A stretch of DNA of 64,000 nt, taken from assembly GCF_002257565.1 (NCBI RefSeq), contig NZ_CP022736.1:1-64000 (forward strand), written 5' to 3'. This DNA comes from Herbaspirillum sp. meg3. GTDB taxonomy: Bacteria > Pseudomonadota > Gammaproteobacteria > Burkholderiales > Burkholderiaceae_D. Positions 16,823 to 25,249 of this stretch are shown piece by piece; position 1 is the first letter of the stretch; the number at the start of each line of letters is the position of its first letter. A program made the position numbers and the translations under genes. Under the pieces are notes generated by a model. The model saw only the letters and a program-made list of their open reading frames with translations, searched no databases and was not told the DNA's origin.

Positions 16823-17833
16823 ATGAAAAAATTTCTCGCCTCTTTCTGTAGCAAACTGGTCCTGAGCGCCGCCGTTGCAACGACACTGGCCACCACCGCG
16901 CTGGTGCCGGGAATTGCCCACGCCGCGCCGGAAGAAGTGACCTACCTGCTGCCGGCGCCGCCGAACTCCCCAGCCTTCGCACCGTGGGTGCTGGCGCAGC
17001 ACAAGGGTTATTACGCTGACGAAAACCTCAAGATCAACTTCATCGTCGCCAAGGGTGGCGTCGACGTCGCCAAGCAAATCGGTGCAGGCAATGCCGTCAT
17101 CGGCGGCGCGATCGGCGACACACCGATCGTGGTGCGCGCCAACGGTATCCCGGTCAAGGCTATCGCGGTGTTGGGTGCAGGTTCGATCACCATGGTCGCC
17201 GCCAACGCCAACGAAAACATCAAGTCGCTGAAAGACCTCAAGGGCAAGACCGTCACCGTGATGTCGTACACCGACACTACTTACTACGCTTTCCTCGGTT
17301 CGCTGCGTACCGCCGGCCTGTCCAAGACTGACGTGCAGATCCAGGCTGCAGGTCCTGCAGGCGTGTGGCAGGTCTTCACGGCGGGGAAAGCTTCGGCATT
17401 TGCCGGCGTGCCTGACTGGGTCGTCAACTCGACCGATGCCGGCGCCAAGGTTGAACTGCTCGACAACGGTGGTTTCAAGAGCATGGCGCAAGCGATCCTG
17501 GCTTCTGACGACACCATCAAGAACAAGCCTGAATTGCTCAAGCGCCTGGTGCGCGCCACCCTGCGCGGCATGCAAGACATCATGAAAGATCCGAAAGCCG
17601 CCGCCAATGACTACGTTGCCGCGCTGCCCGCCTACAAGGGCAAGGAAGCCAGCATCGAAGCAACCTTTGAGATGTATCGCAAATACGTCTATGCCGGTCA
17701 GAAGACCCTGGGTCAGATCGACGCCGCACGCATGGACAGCGTACAAAAGTTTTATGTCAGCGAAGGCATCGTGACCAAGGCCACACCGGTCAACGAACTC
17801 TTCACCAATCAATTCGTTGGAACAGCAAGATAA
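16823..17833 (+). CDS. NitT/TauT-type ABC transporter, substrate-binding protein
   Basis: 336 residues. Signal peptide through GIAHAAPEE (about 34 residues), then an SsuA/NMT1-like binding fold: LAQHKGYYADENLKINFIVA, GGVDVAKQIGAGNAVIGGAI, then the LKDLKGKTVTVMSYTDTTYY hinge. Proteins of this family bind sulfonates, nitrate, aromatic acids or pyrimidine precursors. Position at the head of an aromatic-degradation cluster suggests an aromatic or N-heterocyclic acid. AATAGGAGTGAAG precedes the ATG. The permease ATG follows its stop codon directly. Confidence 0.9.
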   Translation: MKKFLASFCSKLVLSAAVATTLATTALVPGIAHAAPEEVTYLLPAPPNSPAFAPWVLAQHKGYYADENLKINFIVAKGGVDVAKQIGAGNAVIGGAIGDTPIVVRANGIPVKAIAVLGAGSITMVAANANENIKSLKDLKGKTVTVMSYTDTTYYAFLGSLRTAGLSKTDVQIQAAGPAGVWQVFTAGKASAFAGVPDWVVNSTDAGAKVELLDNGGFKSMAQAILASDDTIKNKPELLKRLVRATLRGMQDIMKDPKAAANDYVAALPAYKGKEASIEATFEMYRKYVYAGQKTLGQIDAARMDSVQKFYVSEGIVTKATPVNELFTNQFVGTAR

Positions 17834-18694
17834 ATGGATACCTCTACGACTGCGACTGCAAACCACATGAGCACGCCTGACAACATACCGCCAGCTATCA
17901 AAGTAAAGCGCCCGCTGCTCAGCGAGCGTACTCGTACCGTGTGCGGCAGCCTGGTGGTACTGGTCATCTTCCTCGCGGCATGGCAATGGGGCCCGGGCTG
18001 GCTCGGCATGCCGGAATACATCCTGCCGAACCTGTCGCACGTGCTCAAGGAATCGGTGGTCATGTGGAACAACAATGACCTGCTGACCCACTTCGGCATC
18101 ACCGCCATGGAAGTGGTGTTCGGCTTCCTGTTCGGCGCCTTGCTGGGTCTCGCGGTCGGCGTTGCACTGGGTTTGTCGCCACGCGCCGAAGCCATGCTGT
18201 CGCCGTACATCCTGGCCTTGCAGATTGCACCGAAGGTCGCGTTTGCACCCTTGTTCGTGATGTGGCTGGGCTACACCATTTATCCCAAGATCATCGTCGC
18301 CGTGCTGATCGTGTTCTTCCCGATCATGATCAATGTGCTGTCGGCCATCCGTACCGTCGACCCCGACATGGTCAACCTGGTGCGCACGCTCAACGCCGGC
18401 CGCTGGCAGATCTTCCATCTGGTGGAGTTCCGCTCGGCGCTGCCGGCGCTTTTCTCCGGTCTGCGCATCGCATCGACCTTGTCCGTCATCGGCGTGACCG
18501 TCGGCGAACTGGTCGGCGGCAATCAAGGTCTCGGCTACCTGCTGGTGGACGGCGAAGGTCAGGGCAATACCGCTGCCGTGTTCGTCGCCATCTGCGCGCT
18601 GACCCTGATCGGTATCGTGACGTACGGTGTGGTGGTCTGGGCTGAACGCCGCGTACTGCACTACCTGCCCAAAGTGCACACCAGCACGGTCTGA
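17834..18694 (+). CDS. NitT/TauT-type ABC transporter, permease protein
   Basis: 286 residues. Six hydrophobic segments are visible, such as TVCGSLVVLVIFLAAWQWGP and MEVVFGFLFGALLGLAVGVA. The EAA-type coupling loop is around VDPDMVNLVRTLNAGRWQIF (residues about 175-195). It forms the membrane channel of the importer encoded with 15967 and 16823. The ATG abuts the stop of the binding-protein gene, and its own TGA overlaps the next ATG by one base, so the genes are translationally coupled. Confidence 0.92.
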   Translation: MDTSTTATANHMSTPDNIPPAIKVKRPLLSERTRTVCGSLVVLVIFLAAWQWGPGWLGMPEYILPNLSHVLKESVVMWNNNDLLTHFGITAMEVVFGFLFGALLGLAVGVALGLSPRAEAMLSPYILALQIAPKVAFAPLFVMWLGYTIYPKIIVAVLIVFFPIMINVLSAIRTVDPDMVNLVRTLNAGRWQIFHLVEFRSALPALFSGLRIASTLSVIGVTVGELVGGNQGLGYLLVDGEGQGNTAAVFVAICALTLIGIVTYGVVVWAERRVLHYLPKVHTSTV

Positions 18695-19485
18695 TGGAAC
18701 AACAAGACATGACCCCTTCACCGCAACTATCTCATCAACTACTGGCCGGCCGCCGCATCCTGATCACCGGTGCGGCACGCGGGCTGGGTCTGGCCTTCGC
18801 CACTGCGGTGGCGGAAGCCGGCGCCAGCGTGGCCATGGCCGACATCCTGCAAGACACTTTGCAAGGCGCGGTCGCCGACCTGCAAAAGCGCGGTCTGAAA
18901 GTCGCCGGCTTCATCGTCGATCTGGCCGACCCGCTGTCCATCGACGCCTGCGCCAACGAATCGGTGCAATGGCTCGGCGGTCTCGACGGTCTGGTCAACA
19001 ACGCAGCGATCACCAACTCGGGCGGCAAGACCACCGAGCAACTGTCGATCGAGATGTGGGACAAGGTCATGGACGTCAATGTGCGCGGCACCTGGCTCAT
19101 GACCAACGCCTGCCTGCCGGCCTTGCGCCAGTCCGGTCGCGGCAGTGTCGTCAACTTGTCGTCTGACACGCCGCTGTGGGGCGCCACCAACCTGCTGGCC
19201 TATGTCGCCAGCAAGAGCGCGGTGATCGGCATGACGCGTTCGCTGGCGCGCGAACTGGGCGGCGACAACATCACCGTCAACGCCGTCGCACCCGGCCTGA
19301 CGCTGGTCGAAGCCACTGAATACGTACCGAAAGAACGCCACCAGACCTACCACGACCGCCGCGCCATCCAGCGCGACCAGTTGCCGGAAGACGTCTGCGG
19401 CGCCGTGGTGTTTGCCTTGTCCGATTTGTCCCGGTTCTATACAGGACAAGTCATGGCCGTCAACGGCGGCTTCGTGATGAACTGA
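18694..19485 (+). CDS. SDR-family oxidoreductase (classical)
   Basis: 263 residues, or 258 if the second ATG at 18709 is used. TGAARGLG is the cofactor turn at about 24-31, NNAA near 106 the sheet motif, Ser in VNLSSDT and YVASK the catalytic Tyr-x3-Lys. The C-terminus is FYTGQVMAVNGGFVM. A functional NAD(P)-dependent dehydrogenase, probably acting on an alcohol or dihydrodiol-type intermediate of the cluster's pathway (inference). The start overlaps the permease stop by one base. Confidence 0.88.
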   Translation: MEQQDMTPSPQLSHQLLAGRRILITGAARGLGLAFATAVAEAGASVAMADILQDTLQGAVADLQKRGLKVAGFIVDLADPLSIDACANESVQWLGGLDGLVNNAAITNSGGKTTEQLSIEMWDKVMDVNVRGTWLMTNACLPALRQSGRGSVVNLSSDTPLWGATNLLAYVASKSAVIGMTRSLARELGGDNITVNAVAPGLTLVEATEYVPKERHQTYHDRRAIQRDQLPEDVCGAVVFALSDLSRFYTGQVMAVNGGFVMN

Positions 19486-19537
19486 ATCAAAACCGATTAC
19501 AACCGATTACGTTTCCTGACCTACCAAGGAGAAAAGA

Positions 19538-20077
19538 ATGACCGACATGTCCGAACAAAACAACGTCAAGCGCAGCTGGGATCAACCTGAAGGCAGCAGC
19601 TTCGGTGACTGGATGGAATCGCGCGTGGCACGCCTGTCGACCCGCAAGTACGACTGGGATGCACTGAAGTTTCAGGCCGACTACGATCCGAAATACCGCC
19701 GCGCGCAAATGCGCTACATCGGCACCGGCGGCACCGGCGTTGCAGTCGACACCAACGTGATTCCTTCGGAACATTTCACCTTCTCGACCATGATCATTCC
19801 GGCCGGTCACGAAGGTCCTCCGCATCTGCACATCGACGTCGAAGAAGTGTTCTTCGTGCTGCGCGGCAAGCTCAAGCTGGTGCTGGAAAAAGACGGCGAA
19901 CGTTTCGAAACCATCCTCACCGACCGCGACGTTGTCTCGATTCCGCCGGGCGTGTACCGCGAAGAAATCAACGTCGGCGATGAAGATGCGCTGATGTGCG
20001 TGATGCTGGGCGCGAAGAAGCCGCTCACGCCGACCTATCCGCCGGAACATCCGCTGGCTTCGATCAAGCGCGGTTAA
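19538..20077 (+). CDS. cupin-domain protein with incomplete metal site
   Basis: 179 residues with one cupin barrel at about 70-155. Motif 1 reads PPHLHIDVEEVFFVLRG, giving His96, His98 and a Glu at 102/103. Motif 2 reads SIPPGVYREEINVG, where the usual fourth ligand His is replaced by Tyr/Arg. The metal site would thus be three-coordinate, or the protein non-catalytic. Comparable proteins in catabolic operons act as small dioxygenases, isomerases or product-binding proteins; none can be chosen here. AAGGAG lies 7 bases before the ATG. Confidence 0.8.
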   Translation: MTDMSEQNNVKRSWDQPEGSSFGDWMESRVARLSTRKYDWDALKFQADYDPKYRRAQMRYIGTGGTGVAVDTNVIPSEHFTFSTMIIPAGHEGPPHLHIDVEEVFFVLRGKLKLVLEKDGERFETILTDRDVVSIPPGVYREEINVGDEDALMCVMLGAKKPLTPTYPPEHPLASIKRG

Positions 20078-20107
20078 GCAAGCCAAGCAAGCACAAAGAG
20101 ACCAGCC

Positions 20108-21007
20108 ATGACTCCGCACGCACCCGCCTCCGTCACTTGCGCCGAAACGCTCAGGGACTCGCTGAGCCTGCTCGAAGGGCGCTTTTCCGAAAGTACCGTC
20201 GATATCGGCAACGGCAAGATTGTGTCCTACCGCTCCTGCGGACGCGGCCCGGTCATCGTGCTGTTGCACGGCATCAGTTCGGGCGCGGCGTCGTGGTTGC
20301 AATGCGCGTTGCGTCTGGAGCAGGACGCTCAGGTGATCGCCTGGAATGCGCCTGGCTACGGTCGCTCGACGTCGCTGCCGCAAATGCAGCCGACGGCCGC
20401 CGATTATGCCGAGCGTCTGGAGCAGTTCCTGGAAGCGCTGGGCATCACCAACTGCGTGCTGGTTGGTCATTCGCTCGGCGCCATGATGGCATCGGCCTAT
20501 GTCGGCAAGGGTTACAAGCGTGCGTCGCGCCTGCTGCTGATCAGTCCGGCGCAAGGCTACGGCAGCGAGGCCAAGCGCGAACGCGGCCTGAAGATTGCGC
20601 AAGAACGTCTCGATGTCCTGCGTACCATCGGCGTCGAAGGCATGGCTGAGCGCAGCCCGGCGCGCATGCTGTCGGCGCAGGCAGGCGATGCGGAACGCGC
20701 CTGGGTGCGCTGGAATATCCAATGGCTCAACCCGGCCGGTTACACGCAGGCGGTGCACATGCTGTGCGGCGACCATCTGCGTGCTTATGCGCCGCGCGAC
20801 AGCCTGGGCGACGTGCCGGCAACGGTCTACTGCGGCGCTGAAGACGTGGTCACCACGCCTGACCACAGCCGCGAACTGGCCTGGAATTTGAATTTGCCGT
20901 TCCATTTGATCGACAATGCGGGCCACGCCTGCTACATCGAGCAACCGGGAGCGGTAGCAGCAGCCATACGTCACCAACTCAGTGGTCACCTTTATAAACT
21001 TTCCTAA
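20108..21007 (+). CDS. alpha/beta hydrolase, candidate meta-cleavage product hydrolase
   Basis: 299 residues with the alpha/beta-hydrolase layout. The oxyanion HGISSG is at about 55-60, nucleophile Ser122 in VGHSLGAMM, acid Asp in GAEDVVTTPDHS and base His in DNAGHACYIEQP. The fold and length match the MhpC/BphD family that hydrolyses ring-opened extradiol products, and an extradiol dioxygenase is encoded at 26799. The specific reaction is therefore inferred from context; an esterase or lactonase is possible. Followed 10 bp later by the IclR gene. Confidence 0.85.
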   Translation: MTPHAPASVTCAETLRDSLSLLEGRFSESTVDIGNGKIVSYRSCGRGPVIVLLHGISSGAASWLQCALRLEQDAQVIAWNAPGYGRSTSLPQMQPTAADYAERLEQFLEALGITNCVLVGHSLGAMMASAYVGKGYKRASRLLLISPAQGYGSEAKRERGLKIAQERLDVLRTIGVEGMAERSPARMLSAQAGDAERAWVRWNIQWLNPAGYTQAVHMLCGDHLRAYAPRDSLGDVPATVYCGAEDVVTTPDHSRELAWNLNLPFHLIDNAGHACYIEQPGAVAAAIRHQLSGHLYKLS

Positions 21008-21017
21008 AACAAAAATC

Positions 21018-21851
21018 ATGAACAAACCTGTGCTGCCAGAAGACGAATCGCAAGAGAAGTACCTCGTACCAGGCCTGGAACGCGGCCTGCGCCTGCTGTG
21101 TGAATTCAGCCGTCAGGACAAGACCCTGTCGGCGCCGGAACTGGCGCGCCGTCTCGACGTGCCGCGCTCCACCGTGTTCCGCCTGCTGACCACGCTCGAA
21201 CGCATGGGCTTTGTCGAACGCAACGACGGCGGCCGCGACTACCGCCTCGGCATGGCCGTGCTGCGTCTCGGCTTTGAATACCTGGCCTCGCTGGAACTGA
21301 CTGAAATCGGCCGTCCGTTGCTGGATCGCCTGCGCGATGAAATCGGCTACTCCTGCAACCTGGTCGTGCGCGATGGCCGCTCGATTGTTTATGTCGCCAA
21401 ATCGGTTACGCAAACCGCCTTCGCCAGCCACGTCAACGTCGGTACCCGTCTGCCTGCACACGCTACCGTGCTCGGCCGCGTTCTGCTGGAAGACCTGACC
21501 CTGGCCGAACTGCGCGACCTGTATCCGGAAGAACACCTGGAAGTTTTCTCCAGCAATACACCGAAGACCGTGGTCGAGCTGTTCGACATGGTGCAAAACG
21601 ACAAGATGCGTGGTTATGTGCTGCAAGAAGGCTTCTTCGAAACCAGCATCTCCACCATCGCCGCACCGGTGCGCGATCACTCGGGCAAGGTGGTGGCCGC
21701 CATGGGCGCGACGATTCCATCGCCGCACATCGACACCGACCAGCTCGACCAGATCGTGCTCAAGGTACGCGACACCGCCGGCGAACTGTCGCGTCTGCTT
21801 GACCATGCGCCTGAGAAATCCGGCAAGGTCGTCAACATGTGGCGGGAGTAA
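21018..21851 (+). CDS. IclR-family transcriptional regulator
   Basis: 277 residues from the ATG at 21018; the longer frame starts inside the hydrolase gene. Residues about 12-75 form the winged helix-turn-helix (LSAPELARRLDVPRSTVFRL) and residues 85-265 the IclR effector domain (GRPLLDRLRDEIGYSCNLVV, then SISTIAAPVRDHSGKVVAAM). IclR proteins typically control aromatic and glyoxylate catabolism in response to a pathway metabolite. Embedded mid-operon, it probably regulates the cluster from the leader at 15334-15966 (inference). Confidence 0.93.
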   Translation: MNKPVLPEDESQEKYLVPGLERGLRLLCEFSRQDKTLSAPELARRLDVPRSTVFRLLTTLERMGFVERNDGGRDYRLGMAVLRLGFEYLASLELTEIGRPLLDRLRDEIGYSCNLVVRDGRSIVYVAKSVTQTAFASHVNVGTRLPAHATVLGRVLLEDLTLAELRDLYPEEHLEVFSSNTPKTVVELFDMVQNDKMRGYVLQEGFFETSISTIAAPVRDHSGKVVAAMGATIPSPHIDTDQLDQIVLKVRDTAGELSRLLDHAPEKSGKVVNMWRE

Positions 21852-21856
21852 CAGAA

Positions 21857-22672
21857 ATGAGCATGATTGAACTCGAAGGCAAAGTCGCCGTCGTGACAGG
21901 CGGCTCTTCGGGCATCGGCCTGGCGACTGTCGAGCTGTTGCTCGAAGCCGGCGCAGCGGTCGCTTTCTGCGGCCGCAACCAGGAACGTCTGCAACAGGTG
22001 GAAGCGCAACTGCGCGCGCGCTTCCCTGCCGCAAAATTGTTTTCGTCGGTCTGCGACGTGCTGTCGCAAGAGCAGGTGCAAGCCTTTGCCGCCGCCGTGG
22101 AAGTGAAGCTCGGCGCGGTCTCGATGCTGGTCAACAATGCCGGTCAGGGTCGCGTGTCGACCTTCGCTGATACGGAAGATGCAGCCTGGACTGAAGAGCT
22201 GCGCCTCAAATTTTTCTCGGTGATTTATCCGACCCGTGCCTTCCAGCCGCAACTGCAACGCATGAGCGCTGCGCACGGCGAAGCCGCCGTGGTCTGCGTC
22301 AACTCGCTGCTGGCGATCCAGCCGGAGCCGCACATGGTGGCGACTTCCGCCGCCCGCGCCGGCATCCACAACCTGGTGCGCTCGCTGGCCACGGAATTCA
22401 GCACACAAAAAATTCGCGTCAACGGCATCCTCATCGGTCTGGTGGAATCCGGCCAATGGCGCCGTCGCTTCGAAGCCCGCACCGGTGCGGATCGCGACCT
22501 GTCCTGGGAACAATGGACCCAGGCGCTGGCGCAAAAAAAGAATATTCAACTCGGCCGTCTAGGTCATCCACAGGAAGCCGCCCGCGCGATCATTTTTCTC
22601 GCAACGCCGCTTTCTTCGTACACAACAGGCAGCCACATCGATGTTTCAGGAGGACTTTCCCGCCATGCCTAA
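21857..22672 (+). CDS. SDR-family protein lacking the Tyr-Lys catalytic pair
   Basis: 271 residues from the ATG at 21857 (GGGAG upstream). TGGSSGIG is the cofactor turn at about 14-21, NNAGQG the sheet motif, and the C-terminus YTTGSHIDVSGGL is typical SDR. At the active site, instead of YxxxK it reads HMVATSAARAGIHN: neither the Tyr nor the Lys is present. It therefore either uses other residues, as some SDRs do, or has a non-redox role. It overlaps the next gene by 8 bp. The neighbouring TPP-enzyme gene suggests work on an alpha-hydroxy ketone or related intermediate. Confidence 0.85.
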   Translation: MSMIELEGKVAVVTGGSSGIGLATVELLLEAGAAVAFCGRNQERLQQVEAQLRARFPAAKLFSSVCDVLSQEQVQAFAAAVEVKLGAVSMLVNNAGQGRVSTFADTEDAAWTEELRLKFFSVIYPTRAFQPQLQRMSAAHGEAAVVCVNSLLAIQPEPHMVATSAARAGIHNLVRSLATEFSTQKIRVNGILIGLVESGQWRRRFEARTGADRDLSWEQWTQALAQKKNIQLGRLGHPQEAARAIIFLATPLSSYTTGSHIDVSGGLSRHA

Positions 22673-24410
22673 GCAAAATCAACCCGTAGAACAAGTCACC
22701 GTCGGCTGCGCCATCGCCGCCTTTCTCGAACAATGCGACGTCAAGGCCGCATTCGGTGTGATCTCGATCCACAACATGCCTATCCTTGATGCCTTTGGCG
22801 AACGCGGCAAGATCCGTTTCATCCCGGCACGCGGCGAAGCCGGCGGCGCCAACATGGCTGACTCGTATGCACGCACCACCGGCGGCCTCGGCGTTTGCCT
22901 GACCTCCACCGGCACCGCCGCCGGCAACGCCGCCGGCGCCATGGTCGAAGCACTGACCGCCGGCACGCCGCTGCTGCACCTGACCGGCCAGATCGAAACG
23001 CCTTACCTCGATCAAAGCCTGGCCTACATCCACGAAGCGCCGGATCAATTGTCGATGCTCAAAGCGATCTCCAAGGCCGCCTTCCGCATTCGCAGCACAG
23101 AGACCGCCATCAGCACCATCAAGCTGGCCGTGCAGACTGCGCTGACGCCACCGATGGGGCCGGTCAGCGTCGAGATTCCCATCGACATCCAGGCTGCACT
23201 GATTCCGATGCCGTCCGATCTGCGTCCGTTGCCGATCGCCGTGCAAGCGCCTTCCGAACTCGCACTCGATGAACTGGCCGAGCGTCTGCTCAAAGCCAAG
23301 CGTCCGCTGCTGTGGCTGGGTGGTGGTGCGCGCAAGGCAAGCAAGCAGGTGCAACGTCTGCTGAATCTCGGCTTTGGCGTGGTCACCAGCACGCAAGGCC
23401 GCGGCATCGTGGCGGAAGACGACGCACGTTCGCTGGGCGCCTTCAACCTGCACAAGCCGGTGGAGAATTTTTACCAAACCTGCGACGCTGTCGTCGTGAT
23501 CGGCTCGCGCCTGCGCGGCAATGAAACGCTGAAGTACGAATTGAAACTGCCGCGTCCGCTGTACCGCATCGATGCCGATCCATCGGCGGAAGGCCGTTGC
23601 TATAACAGCGACCACTTCGTCTGCGGCGACGCTGCGCTGGCACTGGAAGGGTTGGCCGATCGTCTCGAAAAACGCAAGAGCGCCATACAGATCGATCCGG
23701 CCTTCATGGGCGATTTGCAAAAGGCACGCGACACCGCCGTTGCCGGTCTGATCGACGGTCTGGGCCCGTACAGCGCGCTGGTGGAGCAAGTACAAAAAGC
23801 CGCCGGCCGCAAGTTCAACTGGGTGCGCGACGTCACCGTCTCGAACAGCACCTGGGGCAATCGCTACCTGCGTATTTTTGATCCGCTGGCCGGCGTGCAC
23901 GCACTCGGCGGCGGCATCGGCCAGGGCCTGGCGATGGGCATCGGCGCCGCCATCGGCGCGGCGGTCACTCAATCGGGCAAGAAGACCTTCACGCTGGCCG
24001 GCGACGGCGGCTTCATCCTCAATTTGGGTGAGTTGGCGACTGCCGTGCAAGAGAAGGCCGACATGGTCATCGTGCTGATGAATGACAAGGGTTACGGCGT
24101 CATCAAGAACATTCAGGACGTGCAATACGGCGGCCGTCGCCACTACGTCGACCTGCATACGCCGGATTACGCACAACTGTCGCAGGCACTGAGCCTGCGC
24201 CACGCGCGCGTCAGCAACCTGGCCGATGTCGAAGGCGCACTGAAGAACGCCTTGTCCGAGTCCGGCCCGTTCCTGTTGGAAATCGACATGCTGACCATCG
24301 GTAGCTTCAAGACCGCTTTCGCCGGTCCGCCGGTGACGGAAAAAGCAGCCGCTGAAGCCGCTGCAGCTTCCATCGCGACGACCAAAACTGCCGCAGCTGC
24401 AGCCGCCTGA
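22665..24410 (+). CDS. thiamine-diphosphate-dependent enzyme (acetolactate synthase / benzoylformate decarboxylase superfamily)
   Basis: 581 residues from the ATG at 22665, which has AGGAGG 11 bases upstream inside the previous gene. The three-domain layout is N-terminal PYR domain with the cofactor-activating Glu58 (ARGEAGGANMAD), central domain about 195-330, and PP domain with the TPP/Mg motif GDGGFILNLGELATAVQE ending in LMND. Enzymes of this family decarboxylate 2-oxo acids or ligate aldehydes. Beside an aldehyde dehydrogenase, a 2-oxo-acid decarboxylase yielding an aldehyde is plausible. The last 23 residues are an alanine-rich tail (TTKTAAAAAA at the end) not expected in the family. 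Confidence 0.87.
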   Translation: MPKQNQPVEQVTVGCAIAAFLEQCDVKAAFGVISIHNMPILDAFGERGKIRFIPARGEAGGANMADSYARTTGGLGVCLTSTGTAAGNAAGAMVEALTAGTPLLHLTGQIETPYLDQSLAYIHEAPDQLSMLKAISKAAFRIRSTETAISTIKLAVQTALTPPMGPVSVEIPIDIQAALIPMPSDLRPLPIAVQAPSELALDELAERLLKAKRPLLWLGGGARKASKQVQRLLNLGFGVVTSTQGRGIVAEDDARSLGAFNLHKPVENFYQTCDAVVVIGSRLRGNETLKYELKLPRPLYRIDADPSAEGRCYNSDHFVCGDAALALEGLADRLEKRKSAIQIDPAFMGDLQKARDTAVAGLIDGLGPYSALVEQVQKAAGRKFNWVRDVTVSNSTWGNRYLRIFDPLAGVHALGGGIGQGLAMGIGAAIGAAVTQSGKKTFTLAGDGGFILNLGELATAVQEKADMVIVLMNDKGYGVIKNIQDVQYGGRRHYVDLHTPDYAQLSQALSLRHARVSNLADVEGALKNALSESGPFLLEIDMLTIGSFKTAFAGPPVTEKAAAEAAAASIATTKTAAAAAA

Positions 24411-24429
24411 AGAGACTAAGGAGAAACCC

Positions 24430-25230
24430 ATGTTGCATGTTTCGATGATCGGTTGCGGCGCCATCGGCGTCGGCGTGATGGAGCTGCTGAAAAGCGATCC
24501 GGAAGTCGCCTTCGATGTCGTCATCGTTCCGGAAGCGAACATGGCGAACGCCCGTACCGTGGTGTCGTCGCTGGCCCCCAAGGCACGCGTCGAGACCCGT
24601 CTCGGCGATGACCGTCCCGATCTGCTGATCGAATGCGCCGGCCATCAGGCGATCGAAGAGCACATCATCCCGGCGCTGCTGCGCGGCATCCCTTGCATGG
24701 TGGTGTCCATCGGCGCGCTCTCGGAACCCGGCCTGGTCGAAAAGCTGGAAGCCGCAGCACGCGAAGGCAAGACCCAGGTGCAGCTGCTGTCGGGCGCCAT
24801 CGGTGCGATCGATGCCTTGTCGGCAGCACGCGTCGGCGGTCTGGACTCGGTGGTCTACACCGGCCGCAAGCCGCCCAACGCGTGGAAAGACACACCGGCC
24901 GACGGTCCTTTTGATCTTGCCAACCTGACTGTTGCGACGGTGATCTTTGAAGGCACTGCACGCGAAGCGGCGCGCCTGTATCCGAAGAATGCCAACGTCG
25001 CTGCGACGCTGTCGCTGGCCGGTCTCGGCCTCGATCACACGCAAGTGCGTCTGTACGCCGACCCGGGTGTAACGGAAAACGTGCATCACGTCGAAGCCAA
25101 GGGTGAGTTCGGCGGCTTCGAGCTGACCATGCGCGGAAAGCCATTGGCAGCCAATCCGAAGACCTCGGCGCTGACCGTATTCAGTGTGGTGCGTGCGCTC
25201 GGTAATCGTGCACATGCGCTGTCCATTTAA
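24430..25230 (+). CDS. L-aspartate dehydrogenase (NadX-like)
   Basis: 266 residues, the normal AspDH length. The N-terminal Rossmann motif GCGAIG (8-13) and the body (LIECAGHQAIEEHIIPALLR, then LSGAIGAIDALSAARVGGLD and the VTENVHHVEAKGEFGGFELT C-terminus) match aspartate dehydrogenases. These oxidise L-aspartate to iminoaspartate/oxaloacetate with NAD(P). In the NAD pathway the product would be channelled to quinolinate, but here no nadA/nadC is adjacent. It sits in a catabolic operon between the TPP enzyme and an aldehyde dehydrogenase. A role in releasing or fixing ammonia, or on an aspartate-like intermediate, is inferred. Confidence 0.87.
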   Translation: MLHVSMIGCGAIGVGVMELLKSDPEVAFDVVIVPEANMANARTVVSSLAPKARVETRLGDDRPDLLIECAGHQAIEEHIIPALLRGIPCMVVSIGALSEPGLVEKLEAAAREGKTQVQLLSGAIGAIDALSAARVGGLDSVVYTGRKPPNAWKDTPADGPFDLANLTVATVIFEGTAREAARLYPKNANVAATLSLAGLGLDHTQVRLYADPGVTENVHHVEAKGEFGGFELTMRGKPLAANPKTSALTVFSVVRALGNRAHALSI

Positions 25231-25249
25231 GTGATGTGAATAACAAATC

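Noticed and set aside
16793..18721. 642-codon minus-strand frame opposite the binding protein and permease genes
   Set aside because: The plus strand carries clear ABC transporter genes with signal peptide and coupling loop; the antisense frame is a G+C-rich shadow.
22590..24581. 663-codon minus-strand frame opposite the TPP enzyme
   Set aside because: The plus-strand protein has full TPP motifs; the antisense translation has no domain and is Gly/Gln/His-rich, typical of shadow frames.
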